64,000 nt of DNA from Nigrospora sphaerica. Taxonomy: Eukaryota > Ascomycota > Sordariomycetes > Amphisphaeriales > Apiosporaceae. The position numbers were made by a program, and so were the translations under genes. A model generated the notes under the pieces. It was given only the letters and a program-made list of their open reading frames with translations, was not told the origin of the DNA and ran no database searches. Positions 46,301-57,532 of this stretch are shown here, one piece after another (position 1 is the first letter of the stretch; each line of letters opens with the position of its first letter). The stretch is taken from the NCBI GenBank assembly GCA_018287875.1, contig JAGVVL010000027.1:1-64000 (forward strand), given 5' to 3'.

Positions 46301-47358
46301 TATCAGCGAAACCGCAATGCAGTAAGTACGAGCCCGTTGTCTTGTAGTATCCCTCCACTAGAGTGCTAGCTAGCTAACATTGCCACGTGGCGCGGTCACG
46401 TACGGTCTGCTTGGAGCCGGGCGAATCGTTGCGCCAGCTGGTCTTCCCGCCCTAAAGCGTCTTGACCGACGGCCGATGGGAGGAAGCCATCTCCACTGTC
46501 TTCAATGCAGCTCGGTAGAGGTCCTTGATGTTCGCTCGCGCTAGCTTCAGGTTGTCTTGGTCCGTCTGCTCCGTCCCGAACTTGCAGACCCCGCTATGGT
46601 CGGCGTTCAGCTTGACCACGTTCTCTCGATCGCCCGGCAGGCCGAGTCGGGCGCTTTCCCGCGGGACGATCTAGCCTACCGGTTAGCGTAACTCCACTGC
46701 CTTATCGACGTATTCGGCTTACATTGTCCAGACCGCCCCAGAACGAGACAATGTCGTATTCTAGCAGCTGGTGCCGCCAGTGCTCCTGCATAAGGTCCGA
46801 GAACATGCTCCCGCTCTTCAGCACCTCCAGCACGTCGTCGCCCTGTTGGAACCCCGCCTTCGTCGCAATCTTGGACGTCAACTTCCCTAGGCTCACTAGC
46901 TTCGAGTCGCCGCCGTTGTGGGGCGTCGCAAAGAAGGCCAGGCCCCGCGTCGCGCCTTTGATCGACATGTACTTTTTGTTGTTATGGGCGTTGATTAACG
47001 CCTGCTTCACGAGGAGCCCGCCCATGCTGTGGCCGAAGAAGAGGATCGGCCGGGCCTCGACGTCGTCCCGCTCGATCCGGATCGCCTCGAGCAGTTCGTT
47101 CGCTTTGCCGACAAAGGTATCGCGGTCGCGGCCGTACACCGCCGTGGCGTTGTACTCGTATAGGAAGACGCGCGCGTCGGGAAGGTGCTGGGGCAGGTCG
47201 TCGCGGAGCCACAGGCGGCCGTCGGGCCCGGCGGGGGCGCGCCATGTGTCCCAGGCGTGCGCGGCGTCGCTCTTGCTGCGCGGGTTGAGGCCGTGAACGG
47301 CGATGATGCTGCAAGCGTCAGCGGCACGGTCGGGAAAGTTCGCAAAGGCGTGACGCAC
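43327..47358 (-). CDS. Alpha/beta-hydrolase - NB-ARC - TPR receptor (one or two frameshifts)
   Basis: Exons on the minus strand: 47358-46723, 46670-46404, 46289-43327; introns 46722-46671 and 46403-46290. The N-terminus is a serine-hydrolase domain (IIAVHGLNPRSK, nucleophile elbow GHSMGG, ATPHNGGD, LNADHSGVCKF as the His region), of the lipase-like type found in fungal SesB-type NLRs. Next is NB-ARC with GLGGVGKTQ near residue 350, LLIVDNADD and LPLAITQAAAY. Then come 12 nearly identical 42-residue TPR units (SEHALASAYLDDRRIPEAI). One base is missing in exon 2 at about 46492; adding it makes 1,289 codons. 47358 is not an ATG; an ATG at 47459 followed by an intron donor may be the true start, again requiring one extra base near 47330. 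The predicted role is a hydrolase effector controlled by a repeat sensor. Confidence 0.85.
43470..44990 (-). repeat. Array of 12 near-identical TPR units (126-129 bp)
   Basis: Twelve units of 42-43 residues are very similar at DNA level. A block of about 271 nt is exactly duplicated (43691-43961 equals 44072-44342, offset 381 nt, i.e. three units), showing recent unequal exchange. Some units carry one extra Val (HVVVAVQKE) that marks the copied blocks. Confidence 0.9.
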
Positions 47359-47459
47359 TCGACTTTGGCAGTGTCCGCGGACCCGGCATCAGGAACGAGC
47401 TGTCGCAGAGGCTGTCGCTGGTCAGCGGGCACTCGCTATCGGCGCGGCATACTTACCAT

Positions 47460-48622
47460 GGCGGCGGCGGGGCCTTAAAGCGATTAAGGATACAGCTCGA
47501 AGGTGAAGTGCGAACCTCTCGACGCTCGCCCTGGTCGAGGGCAGACCATCAGAAGACAGCCGAGCCGCCAGCCTGGTGCGGCGGATTCGGTTGCAGGCCG
47601 ACCCCGCGCGGCCAGGCATGTGTGGTGGCAGTCGTCCAATCACCGGCGCGGTGTGCAAGAAGCATGGCACGGGTGACCATGAACCCGCCATGGCCACGAG
47701 TGGTGGAATGAACATCGTCCTTCAACTATGTCATGATTACTTCCACACGCTTGAGAGTCTTTCTTACAGACATGCTTCATTGCCGACCTGTCAAGATTGA
47801 GTTGGACCTAGGCTGCGGACCCAATTGCGACCGCAGTGGCATCCGCCCTGTTGATCCCATCAGACGGCCTTTGGATGGGCGCTGCGGCGGACCAGATGTG
47901 TTCCCCGTTCTACAAAAAGCGCCGAGACATGGCATGCGTGGATGGCCCGGCTGGACTCGAGGGCGGGCTGTGTACTGCAGTCGACGTTCCCAGGGATAAA
48001 ACATGTTTACCTATCTGTATACCGGGTTCTGTTGCTCCCTGAGCATAGCCTCGCTGGTCGGCCAGCCCATCACCCATGGGAGGCTGTGTCCCAAACTGCC
48101 AGCCGACGTGCCACAGCGTGTCCAGGGCTCCTTGGTAGCGCAGAAAACAAGAGGCCGACTTCTGTAATTACCGAGAGGTTGTGAGACAGTGTGTAAAAGC
48201 CGTCTCTCGCCGACGGACGACCAAGGCGAGCCCAGCGCCGGGGCATCCCTTGCCTCGACCTACATGAACCAGCCCCCGTTCCTCTCTCCCTTTTTCTTCC
48301 CCCGAACCTGAGGCCTGAGGGTCTTTTGACCCGAATCCAATGGCGGGAAAAAGATGATTGAACCCATGGCCGCCGACTCCTCGCCTCCTTCCCCCGTTTG
48401 CCCTGTGAGGAGAATGTTGTCATTATCCCTACCTACAGAGGCCCGCACGCGAACGCCTCGCCATCCTTGCTGAGCCCCTGGGAATAGAAAAACCCGTTGC
48501 ACTTCTCTCTCCTTCTTTCTCCCGGTCCCTCGTCCCGAAACCGACCCTCTGAAGGATTCTCTCACTATCAACTGTCGTCTGACAAGCCGCCTTGAACCCC
48601 ATTGGTAAAGCTGGCCCATGAC
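47460..48622. other. Intergenic between divergent genes, no gene seen
   Basis: About 1.1 kb separate the minus-strand NLR from the plus-strand PAN gene. Only short shadow frames are present. It holds both promoters; no site is recognised. Confidence 0.45.
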
Positions 48623-49906
48623 ATGGAACGCGAGCCCGCTTCGCTCGACCAGCTCGTAGCCTCGCTCCACCACCTGCCGCCGGCGCCCTTCTCGCGGGCC
48701 AGCACCACCAGCACCAAGATGGCGGGAAGCACGACGTCGTCGCCGCGGTCCCCGAAGCCGCACGGCAGCCCCTGTCCGCGCTCGGACGGCACGACACCCG
48801 TGTGCTGGGACTGCGCCGAGGCGGGCCACCCGGGCGACGTCGCCGCCGCCGCCGAAGGCCGCCGGCGCGCCCGTTCCAAGGCCGGCAGCCTCTTCGGCGC
48901 GGGCCGCCGCCGCAGCGGCAGCAGCCACGGCGCCCTGCAGGTGCACGCGGCCGAGCCGGGCCTCGAAGTCTGCGTTTCCGACTACCGCCACCCCCGCCAG
49001 CCGGGGCTCGAGGTCGCGGCCGGGCCCCGCCTCGTCGACGCCGCCGCCCGGTGCGGTGGCCACGGCGGCGGCAACCCCTTCAGGCGGCTGTGCGTGGCCG
49101 ACGCCGACTCGGAGAAGAACGTCGGCGCGGGGATGGCGCCGGGGAGCATTTGCGGGGTGAGGAGGCGGTGGTTCGTAGTGGGGAATTCGGTGGCGCTGCT
49201 GGTCTTGCTGGCCGTCGTATTGGGCGTGGTGTTTGGCGTCGTCATGAAGGGCAAAGGGGCAGTTGGCAACCAGGTATCTCCAAGGCAAGTTGGGAACGCA
49301 TCACCCCAACCGATACTGGCACCCCCAAGTCCCCTGTTCCCCGATCTCACCCGGCCCGTCCCCCAGCTGACACGCCTACCCATCCAGCTCCTCTCCCAGT
49401 ACATCCTCCCCGCCCAACGCCGCTTCGCCGTACGGCGGCGGCGGCACAGGCCCGGCGACGTGCCCGGCGGCCGATGGCACGACGTACGCCGTGGCGGGCA
49501 CGAGCGCGCAGTACAAGATTACGTGCCGCGCAGCGCCGGCGGGGGCGACATTGCCTCGTTCGAGGCCGCCACCTTTGCCGAATGCCTCGGCCTGTGCGCC
49601 AAAACACAAGGCTGCGTCGGTGTCTCCTGTAAGCATCTTCTGGTGTTCTTTATTCCCTCTCTTGGGCGTGACTACTTCCCATCGCGTACTCATTATTATT
49701 TTGTTCCCGTCGTTCTGGTATCATGACGCTTCGAAGCAGTCCCCCAATATCCACTTTTCGTTCTCTCTGAGAGATGCTGACTCCAGATGATGGTAGGGAT
49801 CAACGAGGGCCCGCAGGGGACGGATAACAATTACTGCTTTACCAAGAGTGATATGAGTGGGAAGCTCACCACGTCCGACGGCACTCAGTCGGGCCGTCTC
49901 GTGTGA
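48623..49906 (+). CDS. Single-pass membrane protein with C-terminal PAN/Apple domain
   Basis: Start ATG 48623. The N-terminal about 180 residues are low-complexity, then a basic stop (ICGVRRRWF) is followed by one membrane span (SVALLVLLAVVLGVVFGVVM). A Ser/Pro/Gly linker leads to a PAN/Apple-type domain: CPAADGTTYAVAGTSAQYKI, FEAATFAECLGLCAKTQGC and, after intron 49629-49796, NEGPQGTDNNYCF with the last cysteine. Intron 49274-49387 follows the span. This is a common fungal layout (cytosolic tail, one TM, extracellular PAN domain, thought to bind protein or sugar). The frame is disturbed within exon 2: one base is missing in the G5 run at about 49544, and an unresolved phase difference occurs near the linker. 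The long minus-strand frame over this region is a GC-driven shadow. Confidence 0.65.
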
Positions 49907-51570
49907 AGAACAACGAGCGGCCAAGAGAGGGCGGCAGCTGCTTGTGACTGGGGAGTCGCAGCCTAGGGAAGGCTCAAGTATATACGAGCCACCATTGGCC
50001 TAGATGTCACGACGAATTCATGCGTCTAGCTGTGAAGGAAGCTTGACCACTGTCAGACTTTGGTTAGCTTCCGTAACCTCACCACTCGGAAGCAGGTAAC
50101 CCATAATGACATGAGTACTCACGGGCCTTATGCCCAGTTCTTACCCCCGCTGATTCCATCTATGACTTTTCCCTTAGGGGCTGGGACGCCTACCGGGACC
50201 AGGCGCGAAGCTGTAGCCTCACCATCGCTCGTGTCGGGTAGGAAGGCGCCTACTTTGTAGATAAGCATCCTGACGATGACCGCGGCGGAGCCAGCATCAC
50301 CCGCTGCCGGTACGCCTGAGCTCATACTGGATCTGTGGTCTGCCAGGTCCAGCCGGTCTGGCGGCCTGCGAGGGGCGCGTCACTTGGGCATTGGAAGCTT
50401 GGCCATGGGAGAACCCGTCGCCGTGTGGCAACAATTCATCTGGGGCAATTTTTGCTCTGGCGGACGGGGGTGATGTTGAAAGGAGCACTAGGAGCTTGAA
50501 AAACGTAAGCAGGTACTTTCCTTACTCGTCTTAGCCGGGTTGGCGGAAGAGCAGGCGAGCGCGGTACTCGATACAGGGCCGTGATAAGACGAAATTTGTT
50601 TGGCCCATTCTTAGTCGCATCACAAACCGGAGAAGTACATGTCCAAACTAACCCGGATTTCGCCTTTCCACTTTCTTACATTAGTAGCATGGTGACATGG
50701 CTACCCGAGGGCGGCTGAGGCACCAGTGCAGCTGTGCTAGCATTGCTGGCCGCCCTGCTGGCAAGCCGTCAAGCCATGCGTATGTATACTTAGCGCTGGC
50801 GAGTTAGCGAGCTGACGAGGTGGTGGCCCCATCATGGTGCATTGGATGCAGCATGGCCGGATTCTCGTGTGGGTGATCTCCAAAGCCCATTCGGGCTCAT
50901 CATGATGTGGTTCCTTGCTGGGTCCCAAAGGACCCTTTCCTCTGCGTGGGTCACATTGCCCCCGTGCCGATCGTCCCCTCTCCTCTTCCCCTCCTCCCCG
51001 GGACCGACGCTGCGGGAGATGCGGCCGGGCCCTACGGCTGACCCCCATGTCGCTACCCGTTTCCGTGAAGGGCTGCGATCGGCGGCCCCGGGGGCCAACC
51101 TGTCTGCCCTGCGAACCTGTTAATGCCTGGCTCGCCAGGAACGGCAGGCCGCTCCGTATTTGGACTGGAACATCGCGTGCCGGAAGCCTGCCTAGCGAGC
51201 ACTACCGTGTGCGGTCAAGCAGATGGCGCGCCCGAGGCGATGGCGCCACTAAACCGCCATCGATGAAAGTCGATGAATCATCAGTGGAGTATGATGCAAT
51301 GCTACCCATACCGGGTCCAACGATGCGACCGCAACGGCGTCGAAAAGCCTGCGCCCGGCTGACAACGTGCGCGAGCAGGGGAAAATTACACAAAGCCACC
51401 ACCGTCCTGGCTCTCGTCGATTAGTGTGTTCTCGTTCCTCTCAAGCCCTCTCCCATCCTCGTTGTATGTTATTGCGCATTAACCAACCCTTCCCGGCGGC
51501 CTCAGGCACCTCCCTCTCGCAAAAAAAGAAAAAGCAACGCCAACCCGCGCGTCGTACTCACGTACACACC
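49907..51570. other. Intergenic, no gene seen
   Basis: About 1.7 kb contain only short overlapping frames without domains. The right end holds the promoter and 5' UTR of the 51571 gene. Confidence 0.45.
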
Positions 51571-52537
51571 ATGGCCGGCAGTACTGAACCCGAGAAAGGC
51601 GACGAGGGTAAGTGATTGTTCATGCCACTGCTGCCACAACCCCAAGTCCGACGTGTCGACGCGCGCGGCCGCGGCTTTGGCGTGAAAGACGGCCCGCTTT
51701 CCCCATCGCAGCCCAGGGACTGACCGACCTCGGTACGTAGTGTCATGGAAATGGGGTGGAGGTGCGCCTGGTGGCAAAGTCGCCGAGACCAAGCACGAAG
51801 GCGAGATCGCCATCAAGTCCAAGAAAGGCAACATCATCAAGAAGAAGGCCGACCCCGAGAATCCAGCCGTCCACGTGGAGCGTTCTGGCAACGACGTGGT
51901 GAAGCGCGCATCCGAGCTCAACGTGGAGAAGAAGGCGGCTGGAAACAAGGGCGCCAAGGCCGAGAAGCGCAAGGCTGGCAACCAGGAGCCCGATGAAGAC
52001 AACGGGGACGAAGACGAGGACGAGGAGGACGACGGGAACGAGGACTACAAGGACGAGGGCGGGAGTGAAAAGAGCGAGAATGACGACGAGGAAGAGATCG
52101 AAGACGACGAGGAAGAAGAACCCCTCACGAAGAACAGAGAAGGCAAGGATGTGAAGAAGGGAGGCAAGTCCGCCACCAAGAAGCAGAAGAGGGAATCCCC
52201 TGATGAGGACGAGGACGAAGACGAAGAGATGGACGACGCCGACACGGACAAGGCCGACGAGTCGTCCGAAGAGGAGACGAAAGTCGCGAAACCCGCCAAG
52301 GGAAAGACCAATGGCACCAAGAAAGCTGCAAACTCGGGAAAGGCCGCAAAGAAGACGAACGACAAGAAGGCGGCCGCGCCCAAGGCCAGCGCAAAGCCGG
52401 GGCCCAAGGCCGCGACAACCAAAGCCAACACCAAGGCCACGATAACCAAAGCCAACACCAAGGCCAAGAAGGAGCCCGTCCCGAGGGAGCAGGGCGAGAT
52501 GATTAGTACCCGTACCAGGAGTCAGTCGAAGAAATAA
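51571..52537 (+). CDS. Hypervirulence-associated-protein TUDOR-domain family protein
   Basis: Two exons, 51571-51607 and 51741-52537, with a 133-bp intron, give exactly 278 codons (277 residues). The first 80 residues (GDEVSWKWGGGAPGG...GEIAIKSKKGN...NPAVHVERSGNDVVKRASEL) are the compact TUDOR-like domain of PF11160, named after a Cryptococcus gene; the family is widespread in non-pathogenic fungi and bacteria, so the name does not imply virulence here. The rest is a long charged tail: an acidic block (DEDEDEEDDGNEDYKDEGG), a second acidic block (DEDEDEDEEMDDADTDK) and a Lys/Ala-rich end (KAATTKANTKATITK). Such a tail suggests a nuclear or nucleic-acid-binding protein. No lesion was seen. The minus-strand frame of 267 codons is a shadow. 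Confidence 0.88.
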
Positions 52538-55500
52538 ACACAACACGAGCGCGGGGTAGAGGCGGCTCTAATGCACAGTTGGGTATGCCAATTGCCTTGA
52601 ACTCCGCATGGCCATACGCCATGCCCCCCCGGGGTACCTAACTGAACACTCCCTGGTCGGAGAAGCATTAGTCAGGGATCACCCAGATGCGGGCAGACGT
52701 CTTCCGAGTGGTCATTACGGCCCGCATGTGGGATCAGCGCAGCCAAATACAAGTATGGTGCATCAGGCAAGCGGTACGCAGATGTTGCGACTCCGGTTCT
52801 GGGGCGGTATGGAGTACCCCCGATGCGAACCATCGTGAGCAAATCATGTCTTGTCGGGTAAGACGATGTTGATAACGCAATGAAGGCCGGCTATAGCGAG
52901 CTTCTTGGTGTAAGACACAAGTAAATGTTACTCAATCGACCGACGCGCGAGTAATACCCGGAAGGGTGCATACACACGGCGGGCATTACGAGCATCAGAT
53001 TGGCCGCTTCAGCGGTGCTAGCGCTCGAATACGGATCTCGGAATCTTCAGTCTACCGATCTGGTCACCGAATGCCTCAATGACCAATGATGGTAGACAGT
53101 GTCTGGATCGTGCTGTTGTTGGCAATTGTCCGAGCTTCCTCTATGCCGTCCCGAATGGGGGTGTCCTGATCCGCATCCCGGGGCAACCGAACGCACCGCA
53201 GACATGCAGGTTCGTGGTCCACAAAGTCGTCGACAGGGAGCTGCAGAGAGACCCGGACCTCAGAGTCCACACAGCTTGTCAACCGGACTTGCGGCACGAT
53301 CGGACCCTCATCGGCGGGCGCATCTTGTCCGGCTTGGGTGGGGATACATAAGGGCCGCTGCAGAACGACAGTCTGAAAACGGCCCTGAAACCCAGCGAGC
53401 TATGCAGCGTATCGTCGGTGACATTACTCTGACATGTATTGTACGCCTCTGTTTCGAGAACGGCTTGGCCAAGCATGCGCTGTCAATATGACGTTTCGAC
53501 ACGACCATGCAGAGACTGCGCAATGTCTGGTCAAACACGTAGCTTGCAGTTGCAAGGAACTGTCCGCCTTTAACAGAGGGTAGGGATGACAATGCGCGAT
53601 ACTGTGGTTGACTCGCTTCCTGGGGAGGGGTTACCGTGGGATACTGAGTGCATACCGCTCCGAACAAGAGGATAGTGATAGGCATTTTGATCATTTTGGA
53701 TGTGTCTGCGCCAACAGAGCCTGTCGGTCACTAAGGTAGGAGAAGCTCGTCGGAACTTCGCGGCATCACTAGAAACCGAATGCCGACGATGCTGTCCACT
53801 AACGAGTGACCCATTTGCTAGCAATCTGACCTTTACTGCTCGGTCTTGGCACACGGCTGCGAAGCCGGCGAGCTGTTGCCAGCCCTCGACGCAAACACTG
53901 GGAGGCGGAGGGCGAACGAAGACGTTCGGTTGGGTCATAATGGTATACGTCGTCAGCAAATACTGACGCGGACCGGATTGGCCGGTTAGGGCCGAGCAAG
54001 CAGTTCGTTCCCAAAACCCCAGAACAACTGCCGGCGGGAAAAGGCAACGATCAAAGCAATGCCGCCCAGTGATTCACCTCCCAGGGGGTGGAGGGCGGGG
54101 TCTGCATAGATCGGGCGTAAGACGCGCTGTTTGCTCCCGAGGCCGAGCCCACACCCGCTGCCCCCCCGTACTGTCGGAAGGCCGACGCTGTACACAGTAA
54201 TGTGCGAGTCTGGATCGTACAGTTGCCGCACTGGCAGTTCGGGGATGCAGCAGACGGGGTGTGGTGGTCCCCGCCGCTGACGGCCAGGACGGGAAGATGG
54301 TTCATGTGACCGTCACGCCGAGTCCGGGGTGAGCAGGAGAGAAGCAAGGAGAGCAAACTAGAAGTGCATGGGCTTCCTGGCAATGAGGAACGAGGCCGGG
54401 TCTCCCCTGGCTGTGGTCGGTTTGATTAGAGTCCGGAGATAATTTTAGGATTCCATGAATGCGGCCTACGCATTCCTTGGCAGGTTAAGCGGGCTTGGCA
54501 GGTCGGTACCTGGTCGTCCGGGGAAGAAGATGAGAAGATTCCGTCCGGCTGGAAAGGGCCAGAGCCAACCCCCACGTTCCCGCACGCCCAAGAGACAGAC
54601 GCTGCATCCGGTGTGGTGCCCAAATACGACGGTACTTGGGCCACCCTGGGCTGGAAAAGCAGGAAACGGACATGATCAGCCCTGCTTGTCCTCCTGGGCA
54701 CCTGGGATCGCCCCGATCGGAGGCGGTCAGCAGAGGGTGGCCGACACTGCTTCGTATTGATCTCAACCAGCACCGTCCCTCCCCCATTGCTAGGGCCAGA
54801 GCCGCCCGGGCAGCCCGTCCCCTTTGCCTGTGTATTCGAGGCGAAGTTTCGTCGCGGAAATGTAGCACAACCAAACATGGTGACGTTGAGTTTCTTGGTA
54901 TGGCTTGGGAATGGCGCGTCGAAAGCCAAAGAATGGTCACGAGGCGACTCTGAGAGTTTGAGACAGCAGTCCTGGCTGCCCGGGGAAGTACCCACGGCCC
55001 ATCCGCCCCGTTATCGGCCATAAGGGCTGGCCGGCCGGCTGGCCGCTCGGTCTGGGGAATCCATCCCAGTTTGGGGCACGGTGTGGGCATGCATGCAAGC
55101 CCATCGTGTGTGCTGAGCTGCTGAGGTAGGGAGGGTATCGTGGCTGCATCCCTTAGCTGCCGCGCCGGCCGCTAGTTGGGATGGGATGGGACGGGCGTCG
55201 CATTAACCTGCCAGCTAAGCGGTCGCGGGGCCCAAGGCTGGAAAGGTTGGCGCTGCGTGCTCGGTCTGGGATGGACATTGGCTCGCCCTGTTCAGGTCGC
55301 GTCGCTGTCGTTCGTCCGGCCCCCGACCGAGTCGCGTCGTCTCGCGCGCTTCCCAGCAACAGTACCTGTAGCAGCAGGATCATCGCTTCCGACACGCTGA
55401 CCGCCACGGAGCCGTCAGCCCCCGTCTGTCCGTCTCGTTCTAGAACACGAGCCAGTAGACCAAGCTCGCCCTCCCCCTGGCCGAGGGGTGGAACGGGCTG

Positions 55501-56403
55501 CAGGATGGTGGATTTTCTGGTGACGGCCGACCGGCCGGTCAGGGGGTTTCAACGCGGGCTGCGTCGGACCGGCCAGTAGAGGGAAGGGCGAGATGAGGCC
55601 GCGTCAAGGCGAAGACCGTGCTGGAGGGTGTGAAGGGTACCTCGGGTACGTATCTCGCGTATGCATGTACATACCCGACAAGGAAGACAGTGGCACTTTC
55701 GGGATGGATGGGCGATGGAGGAGGCGAGGGCGTGGCCACGTCCCGTTGATCATTGGTATTTTCGCCCGTGTCGCCAAGCCCTGCCGCTGCATCCGTCGCC
55801 TCCCTTGCTCACGCCTGGCATGAGCCAACCCACAATAAAGGCCGATCCCCCAATTTCTAAGCAATGGCGAGGGACAAAAGACTTTGAAACCACCGGCGCC
55901 AATGCAGCTCCCGGCGTCTAGAACCTCGACTTTTTTCCTTCCTTGGGCCCCAGACGACCCACCGACCCACCCCTACCTGGGTAAAAAGTACCCTCCCATA
56001 TGTCGGGAGGCGAAAAGGTACATTGACACATCCCCTGCCAGCACCGACTTCGCCTGCATCCGCAACACACACGAAAACACTCCCACACCTCCCGATAAGA
56101 GAGATCTCAACGTCCCTGATCTAGACAGCCATCCAGACCCTTCTACCACCAACCCACATACTCCGGACTCTTCTTTGACACCCGAGACCATTTAGACGCA
56201 TTGCGAGCCACCCGTTCATGATTTAACTCCCCCGTCCCAGTTGACTTTGGACGTCGGATTTGCATTTCCTTCCCATCTTACTCCGACACAAAGACCGACG
56301 CCCGCACATAACAATCGGCCCTCCGTCAGCCCCTGGCTCTCGCCATCTCGCCTTTCTTCTTCACCATCCCACCCGCCACGACCACCAGACCAGGTGGCCT
56401 AGC
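52538..56403. other. Long gene-poor stretch
   Basis: Nearly 3.9 kb have no supported gene. Possible weak trace: minus strand 53694-53076, where a signal-peptide-like start (MPITILLFGAVCTQ) is followed in shifted frames by CQSNVTDDTLHSS and CVDSEVRVSLQLPVDD; this could be a broken secreted protein, but it was not recognised. The last 500 bp (CT/CA-rich, with an upstream open frame at 55884-56195) look like the promoter and 5' UTR of the kinase gene. Confidence 0.35.
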
Positions 56404-57532
56404 ATGCAACTACGACCCGTCGCGACACACATTGGATCGCGACTGCTCAAGAGTTCTGCCGTAGGCCTTGCCGCTCGCCGGCAATGTCTTCGTTCTGCTG
56501 TCCGGGCTGAGCAGGCCGCGGGCCCGAAAGCCAGAACCTTTGCGACCGCGGTTGGCACCACCGGTGTCGCCCAGCCGCCCAGCTCGCCCGCCTTCGAGAA
56601 CATCGGCGCCTCGCTCCACGGGAGGTCCGGCAAGAAGTATACCATCACCCAGGTCCTCCAGGACCGTCAGGATCGTCATGTGTACCTCGCCGAGTCCGAC
56701 CAGCAGAAGTTCGTCCTGAAGACGCTCTTCGAGCCCGAGTACAACTACGCCTTGTCCATCCAGAACAAGTTCGCCGACAACCCCTACCTGCGCGCTGTGC
56801 GGGACACCATCCCGGGCGAGAAGATGTTCGTCAACGAATACCTTCGCGACGACCTTCTCAACTTTGCCTGGAAGGATATTCCCCTGACGACGCGGAAGCG
56901 CATCCTGCGCGACGCCCTGCGCGGGCTTGCCGCCATGCACGAGCACGACGTCGCTCACCTCGACGTCAAGGCCAACAACATCATGGTCGACTACCACGAG
57001 TCTGGAAACGGCCAAATCGTGGTCGACAAGGTGCAGCTGTCCGACCTGGAGGACTCCACCCACATTCCTCCGCGCCAGGCGCTCCGTGGTATCCAAGTAG
57101 GCAACCATTGGTGGCGGAGCCCCGAGGCCCACGTCAAGGGCGCCATCAACAAGCAGACGGACGTTTTTCTTTTGCGATTGTCAGCATCTTCCTTTTGTTG
57201 CGCCGCGTCATCTTCTGGATGGACCTTCCCCAGAACAGCGACCCCAGCTTCGCCGTCCTCGAGCGTCAGATCTCCCACTTCGCCGAGTGGGAGGACCTCG
57301 ACGACTTCCTCGAGTACCTCGGCCGAGGCCACCCCTGGCAGAAAAACTTCAACAAGATGGCTCAGTCCTTTGGCCAGGACAACCCCGGCGGCCTTTTGCT
57401 CTTTGGAAGAGCGACGTGCTCAACGCCGATTTCAAGGACCTCATTAGAAAGATGACACACTTCGATCCCCGGAAGCGGATCACGGCGCAGCAGGCTTTGG
57501 AGCATCCCTGGTTTGGAGATGTTGTTGATTGA
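56404..57532 (+). CDS. Divergent protein-kinase-like protein (two frameshifts)
   Basis: The frame starts at ATG 56404. The N-terminus (RLLKSSAVGLAARRQCLR, basic, Ser/Ala-rich, no acids) looks like a mitochondrial targeting sequence (inference). The kinase fold begins at about residue 80 (YTITQVLQDRQDRHVYLAES, FVLKTL with the lysine), has the catalytic loop HLDVKANNIM, LSDLED in place of DFG, and GNHWWRSPEA in place of the APE region, then DVFSFAI and a C-terminal DPRKRITAQQALEHPWF, which is the classic kinase end. One base is missing in a T-run at about 57163 and one in a C-run at about 57394; adding both gives exactly 377 codons. The Gly-rich loop is poor and DFG is altered, so it may be weakly active or a pseudokinase, though the HxD Asp and the Asn are kept. 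Confidence 0.75.

Noticed and set aside
48260..49288. Minus-strand frame of 342 codons
   Set aside because: Low-complexity GC-driven frame; the plus strand gives a TM span and a PAN/Apple domain with cysteines and splice sites.
51743..52546. Minus-strand frame of 267 codons, very hydrophobic (VLVLVPVVLLVLVF)
   Set aside because: It is the complement of the acidic/Lys-rich tail codons (GAC, GAG, AAG) of the TUDOR-family gene.
55884..56195. Frame of 103 codons upstream of the kinase
   Set aside because: Pro/Thr-rich, unlike a folded protein, and in the position expected for the 5' leader of the kinase gene.
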